A stretch of 64,000 nt of DNA. Origin: Cryphonectria parasitica EP155 (Eukaryota; Ascomycota; Sordariomycetes; Diaporthales; Cryphonectriaceae). The notes under the pieces were generated by a model. It saw nothing but the letters and a program-made list of their open reading frames with translations. It did not search any database and was not told where the DNA came from. The stretch spans positions 124,001-188,000 of the forward strand of contig NW_024468915.1 in the NCBI RefSeq assembly GCF_011745365.1, written 5' to 3'. This document shows, one piece after another, positions 23,768 to 35,007 of this stretch; positions within the stretch are counted from its first letter, which is position 1; every line of letters starts with the position of its first letter. The position numbers and the translations under genes are program-made.

Positions 23768-25290
23768 TCAAACTCCTACAGTGCTTAGTACACTGGGCTG
23801 TATCTTGACACCCACGAGTCGTAAGTCGGTGAGCATGAGTTGCTGCAGCTGGCGCTTTCTGATACCCTCATTGCCTAGGTCCACAATAGGAAGCACTATA
23901 GCATTATTGAAAAAGTTTTCGAAAGGTTGATCGGCATCGTACGCTGTGCTATTAGGCATCCAAGGAAATTAGCTAGTCAGCAAGTGTTCGAGATTATCTG
24001 TCCTCACTGGAGCAAGTGCAGAAATAGAAAGCCAATACTTACATTCCTACTGTTTGGCTGGCATCCGTAGCTGTCTGTACCACAGCTTCACTGGAATAGA
24101 CCTTGACGCCAACAGCCATCTCCCTGTGTGTGTCGTAACACCCTGGCCCATTTTCTAGCTCGTGAGCAGCTTCCTTCCAGATCATAGCACGACAGGCTTC
24201 AGTCTGTATCTTGAAACCGGGAAGCGGGTCAGCGAACGCCTACCGCTCGAAGAGCTGCACGACACCACAGCGGTCATCACACTTCGCAAAAGCCAAAGCT
24301 GCGTTGAAGGCCGTCCGCAACAAATCGGGCCTCATCACGGTAACGGGGACAGCGCTGGCATCAAAAGTGGCTATGGCGACGTCAGCACCTTGGCCCGGCG
24401 GGCAGAGCACATTTCTGGCGGGCACGCAGACGTTGTTGTAGCGGATATGTGGGCTTGAGATAGACGGGAGGCCGACTGTGGTGATGTGCCGGATCGTCTC
24501 GAATGCCCCTAGCGCGCTAGCATCGATATCTGCGCGCGTCACTAGGAGAATGATGATCGCGTCCTTCGGGTCGTTCTCATCCCTTGAGGAGGGCGGGTTG
24601 ATGATGTCCCGACACACGACGCATGACGGGTCGGTGCCTTTGAAATCCCCCCTGGCCGAGTTGGTCGCCCAGAGCTTCTTCCCCTTGAGCTCCCAGTACT
24701 TGCCATCATTGACGAGCCGAGCGGTGGTTCTGAGCCCCAGGGCACTCTTTTCGAGGAAGTTGGCGACGCCGCCCGGCTCGCTGAGAACGAAAGAGGCTTA
24801 CGGGGCGCCTTCGCCGCTCGTGAAAGTCTCGAGAAAGCGCCGTGTTGCAGGGTTCTGACCTATATTCAGTAGCGTAACGCCCAAGCCCGTCGTGAGAATG
24901 GTAAGTGCCGCCAATAGCTCTACTAACAAACACTCCTATGCGAGATTCTCGCCTCATTCATGTCAATCAACAGCTAGCTTTTATTTCTCAATCTGCCCAT
25001 CTTACCTCGATTATAATCACGGCCTCCGTCAACGATTCGCCGGTTCCCACAAGCAACGGCGCAATCTAGCCCTTGACGAGGCCGTTATTTATAATCGCCC
25101 GGTAGAGCTCCTGCTGGGACTTGGACCGCTGTTACTGGTCCGCGTGCTTGAGGTATTCGGAGCGTGCAGGCAGGAGCTCGTTCTGGGCAAATCAGGCGGC
25201 AACGGCTCTTGCGGAACCCTCGGACGGATGTTGTTCAGCCCTCGGAGTTCGCTCTTGTCCTTCGCCTTTGTGTCTTCTTGGTAGACTGAG
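23768..25290 (-). pseudogene. Acyl-CoA dehydrogenase family flavoprotein, multiply broken
   Basis: Reading the minus strand from about 25215, the frame keeps acyl-CoA-dehydrogenase landmarks: SEYLKHADQ, GTGESLTEA, an intron whose acceptor is followed by ECLLVE, NIGQNPATRRF, SEPGGVANF, KLWATN, DFKGTDPSCVV, VPARNVLCPPGQG, FDASAV and the C-terminal YDADQPFENFFN. Four nonsense codons interrupt it: TAA 25132-25134, TAG 25066-25068, TAA 24798-24800 and TAG 24240-24242. The two TAG codons sit where the family has Gln, consistent with C-to-T change. The N-terminus could not be placed. It once oxidised a CoA ester or related substrate but is now dead. Confidence 0.85.
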
Positions 25291-25548
25291 ATGAATAAGA
25301 CAGCAGCCAGGTTATCATTCTGATGGAGAACCTATATTCTAAACCTCACGACCTTGAGTTACCATTCATTAGTATCGGCCGCTGCTAACAACAGTAAAAG
25401 TCTGGTTCTCGTCCGTAGACTCAATACAGAATTCCATTGACAAGAAGCTTCCTCGTATCAAACATGCTTTCATTAGGATGATATAGCAGCTCATATTGAA
25501 AGAGCGAAAGTAATTTGTGTTGCCTTTTCTTGTTCACTCATATGCTAT
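25291..25548. other. Spacer between pseudogene and regulator 3' end
   Basis: 258 bp. No CGGTT-N4-AACCG palindrome seen here, unlike the two promoters further right. Confidence 0.5.
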
Positions 25549-27423
25549 CTAACGTGAAGGTTCTATACACCGCTGATGTAACAGACTTTCCACCATACAA
25601 ACCTTATACGCGATGCTTGAGTTTTCCTCCCAGACTTTAAGATATTTCAGACCTAACCAGATAGCGTTCTGACCTTTGGGATGCTGCGCTGCGGCTAACT
25701 CAGGAACTTGAAATGTAGCAGCCAGCATCATAGTTAGATAGAAGACACCAGTCATGGTTTCCAGAAGCATCAAGTGTCGATTGTGCATTAGAGGTTCGGC
25801 AGAATAGATACTCAAGACAGCATAGTGGATCGACTTCATTGCTCCGCGAACTGTGCTTGCGTATTCACTCTCCGAGGGATGCCAATCTACCAGATCGCGG
25901 CTTGTGAGTAGCCGCAAAACATACGGCCAATGCAGAATTGTCTGCAAAGCGTAGAATTGTGTCCGGAGGAAGGCTTTATGTGGGTCAAGATGTGGGAGTA
26001 AGCGGATTTCCTCTAGATTTTGGGACTCGTGGCCCGGAAGGTGAAGCGGAAATGCAACAGGAGCGGCCAGGGTGGCATGCCACCCCAAGATCTGGTTCGA
26101 TATCTCGTCGACAACCAACGGTGCGAAAACCGTAAAAGTGTTGTTGGAATTGATGCCATTCCGCGGGTTGGAATAGATGCGTCGGAGCGCAATTTCGGAC
26201 AGGAACCAAAACATGCCGGGCTCGTCGTAATTACTGAGCGGTAGCGGGACATCGTCCACCCAGTTCTGCAAAAGGTGTCCACTTCGTGATACGTAAGGTT
26301 GCAGCTCGAGCTCAATCAAGTAGCAGGCCCAAAGCGCGCGATGGCATTGCTCACGAGCCGGACTGTTCTCTGGAAACAGCTTTGGAAGTGAAAGCAAAAT
26401 AGTGACCTTGGACGAGGCTGCTTGAATGGCCTTATGAGCTTGTAGCGGTCTCAGCCAATGGAGCCAGCAGAATGCTTCGAAGATGTGACATTGGACCAAG
26501 AGAAGGGTATTGGCTGAGCGTTGTTCAGCGTCGAGAAGGCGACATCCAGCTTGGAAATAATCAGAACCAGGCAAATTTTCGTCATTGGTATAATGGCTCT
26601 GCCTGGAGATCTCGCCTAAAGCTAGCATGAAAAGCGCCAGCGATGCTTCAAGGCCGTTATCTTCAAACTTTTTTTCGACGTTACGTTCAATAATTGCAGC
26701 GCAGTCGTGTTGTTCGATTATGGGACAAAATGGCAGCGCTTCTGTGATGAAGGAACGCTGCAGCTGCCAACATTTCCAAGAACTTAGGTCAAGTTCGTGG
26801 ATGTCCTTGCAAGGGTTTGAGAATAGGCTGTCTCCTTGTTGCATTAGCATCTCAAGCTGCTCCTCGGTGTTATCGAGACACAGAGGCTCCAGAGCCGCAG
26901 GACAAGCCTGCCCTGCAAGCCGAGCAAGATTGTTGAGATGAATGCCATACTCGAACTGGACAACCGGAGTTGGATGTTGGGAAAGAGTTGCGTCCGGTGT
27001 CTCGTGACGAATAGGAGGTCTAGGAGCGTGATAAGGACTTGATCGGTCCCGAAGGTCCCGCGATAATAATTGCTCGATGCGTTGTAGTCGGCACACGATG
27101 TCTTCGTTATAGTCTACTTTATCTTTGTCTTCATGTGTGCGCCTTATAACATAGATTCAGTTGATATGTCAAGACCAGGAATGCCTATTCATTTGAAGCA
27201 AAATCACTCACACATCTGCCGGCTGTCTTCTATAGACACATTCGATGCCGAGCTGAGAGCAAAAAGAACACGCTGGACGAGCTGCATCGCATCTCGTGCG
27301 TCTGGATCGGCACACTTCGCAAGCAACCGCAACCCGCTTCTTGGGGTATCTAATCTTGTTTCGCCGCTTTGGTGGTGGAGACCGTTCGTCTTGAACATCT
27401 TCAGAGGTATTGTCGCCTTCCAT
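25549..27423 (-). CDS. Zn2Cys6 transcription factor with fungal-specific domain
   Basis: Exons 27423-27212 and 27142-25549 around a 69-nt intron give 601 aa. The binuclear zinc cluster starts at Cys35 (CEVCRSRRTRC, then CSFC and C) with spacing C-x2-C-x6-C-x6-C-x2-C-x6-C and a basic stretch before it. The intron sits just after the cluster, as in many family members. The rest is the helical fungal-specific regulatory domain. It starts 72 bp from the first of two CGGTT-N4-AACCG palindromes, a CGG-containing inverted repeat of the kind bound by Zn2Cys6 dimers. It is probably the pathway regulator of the transporter/dioxygenase/oxidoreductase group to its right and may control itself. Confidence 0.88.
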
Positions 27424-27495
27424 GAGGGAGTTGTGTTACTGGATTATGAAGTTCAATAAACACTGTAAAGTGAGCAAGTATGTCCAGCGGAGTCT

Positions 27496-27509
27496 CGGTT
27501 TGTAAACCG
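27496..27509. promoter_or_regulatory. Palindrome CGGTT-TGTA-AACCG
   Basis: Perfect 5-bp arms around 4 nt, extended outward by CT/AG. Candidate Zn2Cys6 dimer site, 72 bp upstream of the regulator start. Confidence 0.65.
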
Positions 27510-27637
27510 AGGAAAGAGCGGAGAGCGTTCCATTCGAATTATGATAGCCATGAAATCTTTCCGGCCTAGTAATGTACCTATTCCACGTGCCTGCCTTGGA
27601 CCCGTGCTTAGAAGTATGGGGATGTACCGCGGAGTCT

Positions 27638-27651
27638 CGGTTCACCAACCG
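27638..27651. promoter_or_regulatory. Palindrome CGGTT-CACC-AACCG
   Basis: Second copy in the same promoter with a different loop sequence but identical arms and CT/AG extensions. About 270 bp upstream of the transporter start. Confidence 0.65.
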
Positions 27652-27919
27652 AGGAGAAAGCGGAGAGAGTTGCATTCGGGACAGTGATAGCCACATAACC
27701 TTCCCCGCGAACTAATGCACCCCAGAGTAGGGCTGCCGCCTACAGTCCAGATTTGTGGGGCTTGTTGAGAAGGAACGGATTTTCCAGATAAGGTACAGCA
27801 GGCTTTGAGATGAGATCTTGCATCCTCTATAGTTTTTGCTATCAGGAGCTTCATCGCACCACAACTTCCAATCTTCCAAAATTCTTTCAGAACAGCCGTG
27901 CCCTTGATAGCAGAACAAA

Positions 27920-30154
27920 ATGCAACACAATGTTAATTGGAACGAAATTCAACCTTCAAACAAGTGGCTGATACTCTCAAAGCAAAAGAGGTTTGCGCTA
28001 TGGGCACTCTACACATCAATCGGCTCCATGATGCTGGGTAAGTCCCCTAAGTCTCCTCCTTTGATCAAAGCTCACAGTTGCAAAAGGCTTTGATTTTGGA
28101 ATAGCCGGGACAGCGACCGCAATGCCTGCCTTTCAACGGGTCATGGGTAGACCTTGGCCGTCTGAAGCCTCGGGCTATTTGATTCCGGCAACTGTATTCA
28201 AATTCTCCATTCTTGTATAGTTTATATGGAAGAACTGATGATGTATTTCTTCAGATTCAGTCTGCATGGACAGCTTGTTCAACCGCTGGCGAGATTCTCG
28301 GCGTGCTCGTCTCAGGACATATCATGGATCGGATCGGGAGAAAGCACACAATTCTGAGTATTCAATACTCCCCCACCCCCTCCCTCGGGACCCCTCGCCC
28401 CCAAAGTTCCCGGAGACTTAGATCTGACTTACAATAGTTGGGTCCTTATTCACTGCCATCGGAGTCGCTATGCAAGTTGCAAGCCACGAGTGGAAGCTTT
28501 TCCTGGGTGGTAGGCTGGTCAATGGTATGTGTAATAGCTGTCTAAACTACTGATGCTTTTTCCCGAGATCTCACAGCGTACACAGGGGTCGGTTTCGGCA
28601 TCGTCTATGTCATTGCTCCCGTATGGATCGGAGAGAACGTACGCCCTGAACTTCGCGGTCTTTTCCTATGCATTATGAACGGCTCTATTGTCTTTGCTCA
28701 ATTTGTGCTGGCGTAAGTCTATACTGGGATGGATGAGGGTTTCTTTGAACATGACTGATCGAATCAGACTCATCGCATACGGAACAGATAAGCTTCAAGG
28801 AACATGGTCGTATCAAACCCTCGTTGTCCTCCAATTCGCCTTTGTGGCTGCTCTTCTCTTGGGATACCCATTCTTCCCCGAGTCGCCGTATCTCTTATTG
28901 AAGAAGTGTCAAGAAGAAAGGGCCCGAAAATCATTGACACGTATACACGGTAGCAAAGACCAAGCGCTGATCGATGCGGAGTTGTCGCGTATGAAGGAAT
29001 CGATTGAAGTAAGCGCAGGTCTCGAGGCTGTCGCTGGAATGGATGGGCCACCAATTATCCAAGTATGGAAGAAGTCCAATTTGGTATGCCTTCCCCCACG
29101 TTTGATGAATACTGTCCAGGCTCTAATATGCCTCACAGAAACGCACACTCATCTCTCTCTTGCCACCTATGGCTCAACAATTCATTGGAGCTGCTTTCGT
29201 CATCAGTAAGGTTTGCCGACATGTCGTTCATCCGCAGAGCAACTAATCGTAAACCTAGCCTATGTTACATATTTTTTGAGTCTCCTGGGCGTTAAAGATT
29301 ACTTTACGGTCTCCGTTGCACTCTACGTGATTATGCTAGTCAGCAATCTGAGCGCCTTCCCTCTCATTGAGGTAGCTGGGAGGCGTCCGTTGCTATTGTA
29401 TGGGATGATAGCTTTGACAGTAATCGAACTAGTACGTCTTTCCTCTATGTCAGCCCGCAAAGCGCTGATCATGCTGATCATAATTGTTTTAGATTATGGG
29501 GATAATGGGCTGCATATCCAGCTCAGCAGCTCTTTGGGTTATTCTTGTTTGTATCTTTCTCTGGTAATGTCGATTCCTCCCGTGTCGTTGAGTGAAGTTC
29601 AGAGAATTGACATCACTGCAGGGCACTTGTCTACCAAGTCAGTATCGGAGCTGTGGGTTTCGCTTTAGCTTCGGAGGTTGCTTCGCCTCCTCTAAGACCC
29701 GTAACGTTATCATTGGTGGGCATTACTCAAGGTCTGAGGTACGTTTAAAGAACATTAGTCCCAACACACTTCTGATGTACATTGACTTCTCATACCTCAC
29801 AGTGGTTGGATTATCGGCTTTGTCACTCCGTACATGATTAACCCGGACGCCGGGAACCTCGGCGCAAAAGTGGGGTTCGTTTTTGCTGGGTTAGGGATTC
29901 CTCTGTGTATCACCTTCTATTTCGCCATCCCGGAAACACTCGGTCTAAGCTTTGCTGATGTGAGTTGTTATGATAAAAGCCTGATATCGCATTGAAGCTT
30001 ACTATTTCCGTAGATGGATTATCTCTTTGCTGAGAAGGTCAGCCCAAGACACTTTCAGAAAGCCATTAGTGAACACCGTCGACTCATTGATCATCTAGAG
30101 CTGGTTGATCAAGACTCAAAGGCTCATGAGGCAACAGTTATTCACCTTAATTAG
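27920..30154 (+). CDS. MFS transporter, sugar-porter type
   Basis: Twelve exons join in frame: 27920-28037, 28087-28193, 28255-28357, 28438-28524, 28586-28712, 28768-29083, 29139-29205, 29259-29431, 29493-29563, 29622-29738, 29803-29959, 30014-30154, giving 527 aa. It shows the sugar-porter layout: FDFGIAG in the first helix, DRIGRKH after helix 2, PESPYLLLKK before the central loop, QQFIGAAF in helix 7, GRRPLLLYG after helix 8, and PETLGLSF replacing the usual PETKG near the end. It belongs with fungal maltose/hexose/quinate-like permeases in the plasma membrane; substrate unknown. It is divergent from the Zn2Cys6 regulator and so probably imports the compound whose catabolism that regulator controls (inference). 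Dense introns but no frame break. Confidence 0.88.
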
Positions 30155-30599
30155 CCTGGACGTTTTTGTAAATTGCCCCCAAATACTTAGCTAGTTACAT
30201 TCTGGTACACGAGTGAAGTTCTTTGAAACATCAGGATGCATTTTCTAAAGGTTTCACAAGAGGCTTCATATTGGTAAACGAGGAGGGTGCAACAGACGTA
30301 TCTTCATTCGCAACAGCTCAGGCTCTGATTTTGGGCTTCGCTATGTTAAGACGTGTCATTCAGCAGCAAGGAAATATTGACATAGCTTCTTAGTCCCGGT
30401 GTCCTATACTTGTTAAATAAATTAAAAAAAACCAAACCAACTCTGGTTCGATCTTTATGTTAACTCCTTGTTGCTCCTACACTTCGAATGAAAATAATAC
30501 AAGTGAGAAATGAGCACAAAGACCTATAGGTAACTCGTACACTTAGAATGATTATAGGAGTTTACAAGAAGCATCTCATGGCTTTATTACTATCAATAC
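30155..30599. other. Intergenic, 3' ends of convergent genes
   Basis: AT-rich spacer between transporter and dioxygenase, which converge. No gene seen. Confidence 0.5.
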
Positions 30600-31714
30600 T
30601 TAGGTGTTCTCTTGACCTGACGTATCCGCCTCGAAAACGTAACCCATTCCAATCCCTTTAGGCAGCATGCTCAAATATCCCTTGTTAGAACTACTAAAGT
30701 TGGGATTGAACTTGACCTCCTTGTGATCGAGGTCTTCAGCCACAAAATGTGCATTGTACACGACCGGGCTATTTTCTCGGGCAGCCCAGGTTCTCATAAG
30801 CTCCTCAGCAGAAGCAGGAACAACCACCTTGGCTGGGCATTGGTACCACCAAGGTGTGTGAACAAAAGCCAGCATAATCCGAGCCTCGGTGGCAGGATTC
30901 GCCAGGCCGGCATGCCACAGTCGCAGGTCGCGTATGACCACTGATCCTTTCTCGACAGTGGGCTGAATAGGTGGAGCCCATGCCCGTCGTTCTTCGAGCA
31001 GCCTGTCACGGATGCCGAAATCCAACTCCAATGTTTTGTCATACTCAGCCCCGTTCTCAGTCTGGCGGCAGTTGCGGTGATCGCGGAACGAAGTGTCGCG
31101 GTGAGAACCAAGCCAGAGCTCCGTTGACCCATTGGCCGGAGAGACATTGCAGAGATAGTAGTTTGTCACGATGGCGAAGGGAAACATAGCATGGTTGAAG
31201 GTTAAATCCGCGTGAACACGCTGGCGCGCACCGCTGAAGCCTCCCAGGGCAGTGTTCCCGTTGACATAGTTCACCCGTGGACTGGGACCCATGACAGCAG
31301 AGATAACAGTACAGGCGGGCTCGTTAGCCCAGATGTCGGTATACATCAGGTCGGACTTTAGGGGCGGGCCCTGGGACATGTTGCCTGTGGGTTTGCCATC
31401 GCTCGAGTTCTAGAACAGATTAAGTTTTCATTCCTAACTGCTAGTACGTTCATGGCCGTCTGAGAACTCACATCGTTAAAATGCGTCGTTGGAAGCTTGG
31501 CCATGGCCTCAGCTTCGCTGCTGAGGATCGAGTTCAGCTTATCAATATGTTCGACATCCACAGCATTCTCTAGGACCACTAGACCGTCGCGATGCATTGC
31601 AGACACTGCTGCGCCGACATGCTCCTCGGTAATTCTGCCCGAGGTGCGCTCTCCATCACTGAGTTTGATAATGACTGGTTTCTGAAATTCGTAATGAGTC
31701 TTTGCAGGAGACAT
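30600..31714 (-). CDS. Phytanoyl-CoA dioxygenase-like Fe(II)/2-oxoglutarate enzyme
   Basis: Exons 31714-31472 and 31409-30600 (62-nt intron) give 350 aa. The HxD iron-binding pair is His147/Asp149 in VHADLTF, and the distal His is His247 in LWHAGLANP, with an Arg about nine residues further on that could bind 2-oxoglutarate. This is the PhyH family, which hydroxylates or otherwise oxidises small molecules in fungal metabolism; many members act in secondary-metabolite clusters rather than on phytanoyl-CoA. No targeting signal is obvious. It is divergent from the oxidoreductase at 32081, and the shared promoter carries the CGGTT-N4-AACCG palindrome also present at the regulator. Confidence 0.87.
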
Positions 31715-32080
31715 ATTGCACTATTGGTGCATAGAGTGATCTTAGGTTTCGTCACCTCCGTTTTCAATTATTAGCTAACTCGCAAAGCGGCAGGTCTTTA
31801 TAGGGAATGAATACTTTGCTTGAAAGGAGTTCTCGGTTGCCGAGCGACTTTTGGCCTCGCTTGATCGCCTATGTGAGTATTATCGGTTGCTCAACCGAGC
31901 TTCCGATCCGCACCTTGCGGCAATAATTAAATCCGTGTCACACCGCCAGAAGTATAAATCCCGATGCGGTTCTCAAATGTATCTTGTTATTCAAGCCAAC
32001 GAATTCCACATTTTGAGACGTTATTTGCTTCTCACTAAGAACAGCTGTCCTCGTATTTGTTGAGCAGAAGATCCCACAAG
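31715..32080. promoter_or_regulatory. Divergent promoter of dioxygenase and oxidoreductase
   Basis: 366 bp. Contains CGGTT-GCTC-AACCG at 31884-31897 and a shorter CTCGG-TTG-CCGAG palindrome at 31832-31844. Both match the arm sequences found upstream of the regulator, supporting co-regulation. Confidence 0.65.
31884..31897. promoter_or_regulatory. Palindrome CGGTT-GCTC-AACCG
   Basis: Third copy in the window of the same inverted repeat, again with a 4-nt spacer and a following AG. It lies 170-190 bp from both flanking start codons. Confidence 0.65.
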
Positions 32081-33309
32081 ATGTCCACCATGATCAGAAT
32101 TGCACTCCTCGGTGCAGGCAACTTTGTACGCGATGGTGAGGACAGAAAAGAATCCAATAGTAATTAATCGCAAGTCTGCTAACAGGATCTATCAGAGCAT
32201 TTGCCAGCTATCCAAGCTTGCGACGTATTTGACCTCAAGGCCGTCTACTCACGCTCACAAGCCTCCGCTCAAGCTGTAGCGTCCGAAGCAAAGTCTCCGG
32301 TAGATATATACTATGACAGCCCAGAAATGCAGGGTGTTTCTCTAGAAGACTTGCTACAAAGGAAAGACATATCGGCTGTCATCGTCTGTCTGCCGATCAT
32401 TATCCAGCCAGATGTTATCCGGAAAGCGATTGAGGCAGGCAAACACGTTCTCAGCGAGAAACCCATCGCTAAGGATCTCGCAACTGGTGTTTCTCTGCTG
32501 GATTGGTACAGATCACAAAGCAATCCACCTATCTGGAGCGTCGCGGAGAACTTTCGATTTATCAAGCCTCTGGAGTATGGCGCGGAGAAGCTGAGAGAGA
32601 TTGGAGGGCAGGTGGTGACATTCCGCTCCAACTTCTATACATTAATTAAGGATGATGATAAGTATTTCAATACGGAATGTAAGCAGACTTTGAAGTTTAT
32701 ACATTGGGTTGCTGGAAAAACTTGCTGATATCTACTAGGGCGCAAGGTTCCTCAATACCAAGGTGGCTTCCTCCTTGACGGCGGCGTGCACTTCGTGGCG
32801 GGGCTGAGATATATGCTAGCGGCTGTGGGCGAAGATATCAAATACTTAGCTGCGTTTACCAGTCTGCAGAAGAAAAAACTTCCGCCAGTTGACACTCTGC
32901 ACGGAGTAGCGAAGACACAAAACGGCGCCGGAATCCTCTGCCTCTCCTATGGAACCGAGTACAAGTCTGGAGTCGAGCTCGAGGTAGGCTGACATTTCCA
33001 ATTTGTGAGAGGCAAGATATTGCGATTAACTATATATAGGTCGTTACCGACAACGGTTCCGTGACGTGGAACGGGCCGACAGTGACCATTACGATGAAGT
33101 CTAGCAGTGGAGAAAAGGCGGAGCAGTCGAAGGATTTCTCGTACGACTCGGGTGTCACAGCTGAGGTTGCGGCTTTTGGACACAGTATAAACGCTGGTAA
33201 AGCTGATCCACGACAGACGCCTATAGAAGCGCTGAAGGACTTGGAAGCACTTCAAAAACTTCTTCTATCAGGAGAATCTAATGGACATGTACAAAGTGTC
33301 GAGCTCTAG
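32081..33309 (+). CDS. Gfo/Idh/MocA-family NAD(P)-dependent oxidoreductase
   Basis: Four exons (32081-32135, 32196-32678, 32739-32983, 33040-33309) give 350 aa. The N-terminal Rossmann motif is LLGAGNF (residues 9-15), and EKP (Glu106-Lys107-Pro108) is the family signature that positions substrate and nicotinamide. The C-terminal beta-sheet domain contains LLDGGVHF with the conserved His. Length is standard for the family. It would oxidise or reduce a sugar- or diol-like substrate in the cytosol, consistent with a sugar-type transporter nearby. The first intron could use an alternative donor (gtacgc after NF), but the model given restores FVRDEHLPAI, the usual sequence. A second in-frame ATG lies nine bases downstream. 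Confidence 0.87.
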
Positions 33310-33585
33310 ATTTCTTTGTTTCTCCTTTGCGACTTCTCGCTACGTACTAGAATCCTGGCAATAAATAATCAGCACTGCTAGAATACAATAGTGCAGAAGC
33401 AAAGCGTACCGTACCAGTACTAAAGTACTGGAAATCTTGACTGCTCGGATACTGTACAAACTTCTATGCTCTGCACTAGTAAGTTGATGACTCCAACTCT
33501 CATCGAAGGTTTTGCTCCTATTTATTTTATCCCGCACTCCCCCAGGGCTTCACCCTCGCGAAATCAGTCTGCTGTAATTGTACTT

Positions 33586-34367
33586 ACTCCCATTATTCAA
33601 ATTAGTGTACTGTCCACCTTCAACGTGCTCAACGATCTGATGTTAATCGTCTTTCCTATCCCAATCTTGATCAAATCCCAAATGCCACTGCGGATCAGAT
33701 TGATTCTGGTAGCCACTTTCACTACCGCAGTATTGTAAGTATTACACCCTGCGTGAAAACATACTACTTGTGATGCCTTACTCACCGTGATTACCGCAAT
33801 GGTCGTCTACATGATGCATTTCAACGCTCCGGCCATCAACGCATCAGGTGCGCTATCAACGGAGGCAAGTAAGCAATTTTATTGCAAAGTGTCCTAATTT
33901 TTGCTCATCGGCACCTCCTAATTTGCTTGGTGACAGTACTGGGTGTGCAGATAGTCATCTGGTCAGGCCTAGAGATGAACATTGCCTTCGCATGTGGGTC
34001 TGTGCCGGCCGTCAAACCGTTGTTGTCCTTGCTCTTTCCCTCGCTCAACTTCAAGACCCGCCATTACGCGAAGCAGAGAGCGCAAAAGCTCGTTAGGGAC
34101 AGCCAAAATCAAGATTCGCCTTCGCACCCCAGCTCCGCCAAGTCCTTGTACCCCCTCAACTCCTTGCGAAAGTACGGGCAAAGCCTGGACGATAGCCTTT
34201 CGAGAACAACGCGCAACGACATGGAACTCGAGCTGATCCAAGCCCAGAATGCCATTATCGTGGAGCGGTCAGTCGAACAAGGCACGGAACTAGGAACAGT
34301 AGAAGACTACAACAGGAGGTTTCCTGGCCTGCCAGCCTGGGATACCGAATGTGGGCGGACGCTGTGA
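33586..34367 (+). pseudogene. Rhodopsin-domain membrane protein, N-terminally truncated
   Basis: It begins abruptly inside the domain (STFNVLNDLMLIVFPIPIL) and reads through helices around RIRLILVATFTTAV. A donor (gtaagt, about 33735) follows, but the downstream coding start (VITAMVVYMMHF) has no AG before it, so that acceptor appears lost. A second intron (33869-33936) is intact and gives VQIVIWSGLEMNIAFACGSVPAVKPLL, the last helix of the family, then a hydrophilic tail ending at TGA 34365-34367. The first four helices are missing. It is about 200 bp beyond the oxidoreductase and has no palindrome of its own. Confidence 0.68.
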
Positions 34368-34605
34368 GTTATGCCAGCGGGGGGGGGGGGTATCATGCCA
34401 CTGACTGGGTTTCACCACTCTGAATGGCAACCCCCCCGCCCTTCCCGCCCCCATAAGAATGAACTTCACATCTCCAAAAGCGCCCCAGGGTGGTATTTCA
34501 TGTTTTTGGTAAATGTAAGTCCAATGATGTGGTGTTGTGCATCCTGATAACCAAAGCCCGATGGAGCATACGTTCGGGCAAGCTTAGACTGTTAAGTATT
34601 TTTCA

Positions 34606-34636
<31 letters not shown>

Positions 34637-35007
34637 GCCACACTCAAGATCGACTTCGCTGGACACAGTCATCGCGCCGCCTCTGTCCTCAGTGTGACTC
34701 TAACAGACATCCATGCAGCATTAAATTTTGTATGTCAAGTGTACGTGCTTGTATTTTTGGATTTCTTCAAGCCAATATGGCGCTTCCTGTAAAGGGGAAT
34801 TTTCTATTTGAGCGAATTCAAAATGAGCCTTCCTGGAGACTGCTCGGGTGATATCCCTTTCGTTCACAGAGAAAACCTCTTGCAGCTTCTCGAGCTTTGC
34901 TCTCAGGCCATGACAGAGATCTGGGCCCAAGATCGGTCTAGTCTCAGACCAGTGAACATTGTTCCGGAAACACAAATAGAAGCGCCTTCAAATGCCCATG
35001 GCTCCTG
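34368..35007. other. Intergenic with homopolymer and microsatellite
   Basis: Contains a G run at about 34380-34390 and a (CATA)8 microsatellite at 34604-34635. No gene supported. Confidence 0.5.
34604..34635. repeat. (CATA)n microsatellite
   Basis: About eight tandem CATA units. Confidence 0.9.

Larger units (their letters stand above)
27424..27919. promoter_or_regulatory. Divergent promoter with duplicated palindrome module
   Basis: The 496-bp spacer between regulator and transporter contains a segment of about 95 bp present twice (about 27488-27580 and 27630-27722), each starting CGGAGTCTCGGTT. Both copies keep the inverted repeat although the loop differs. Such arrangement points to a bidirectional, regulator-bound promoter. 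Confidence 0.7.
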
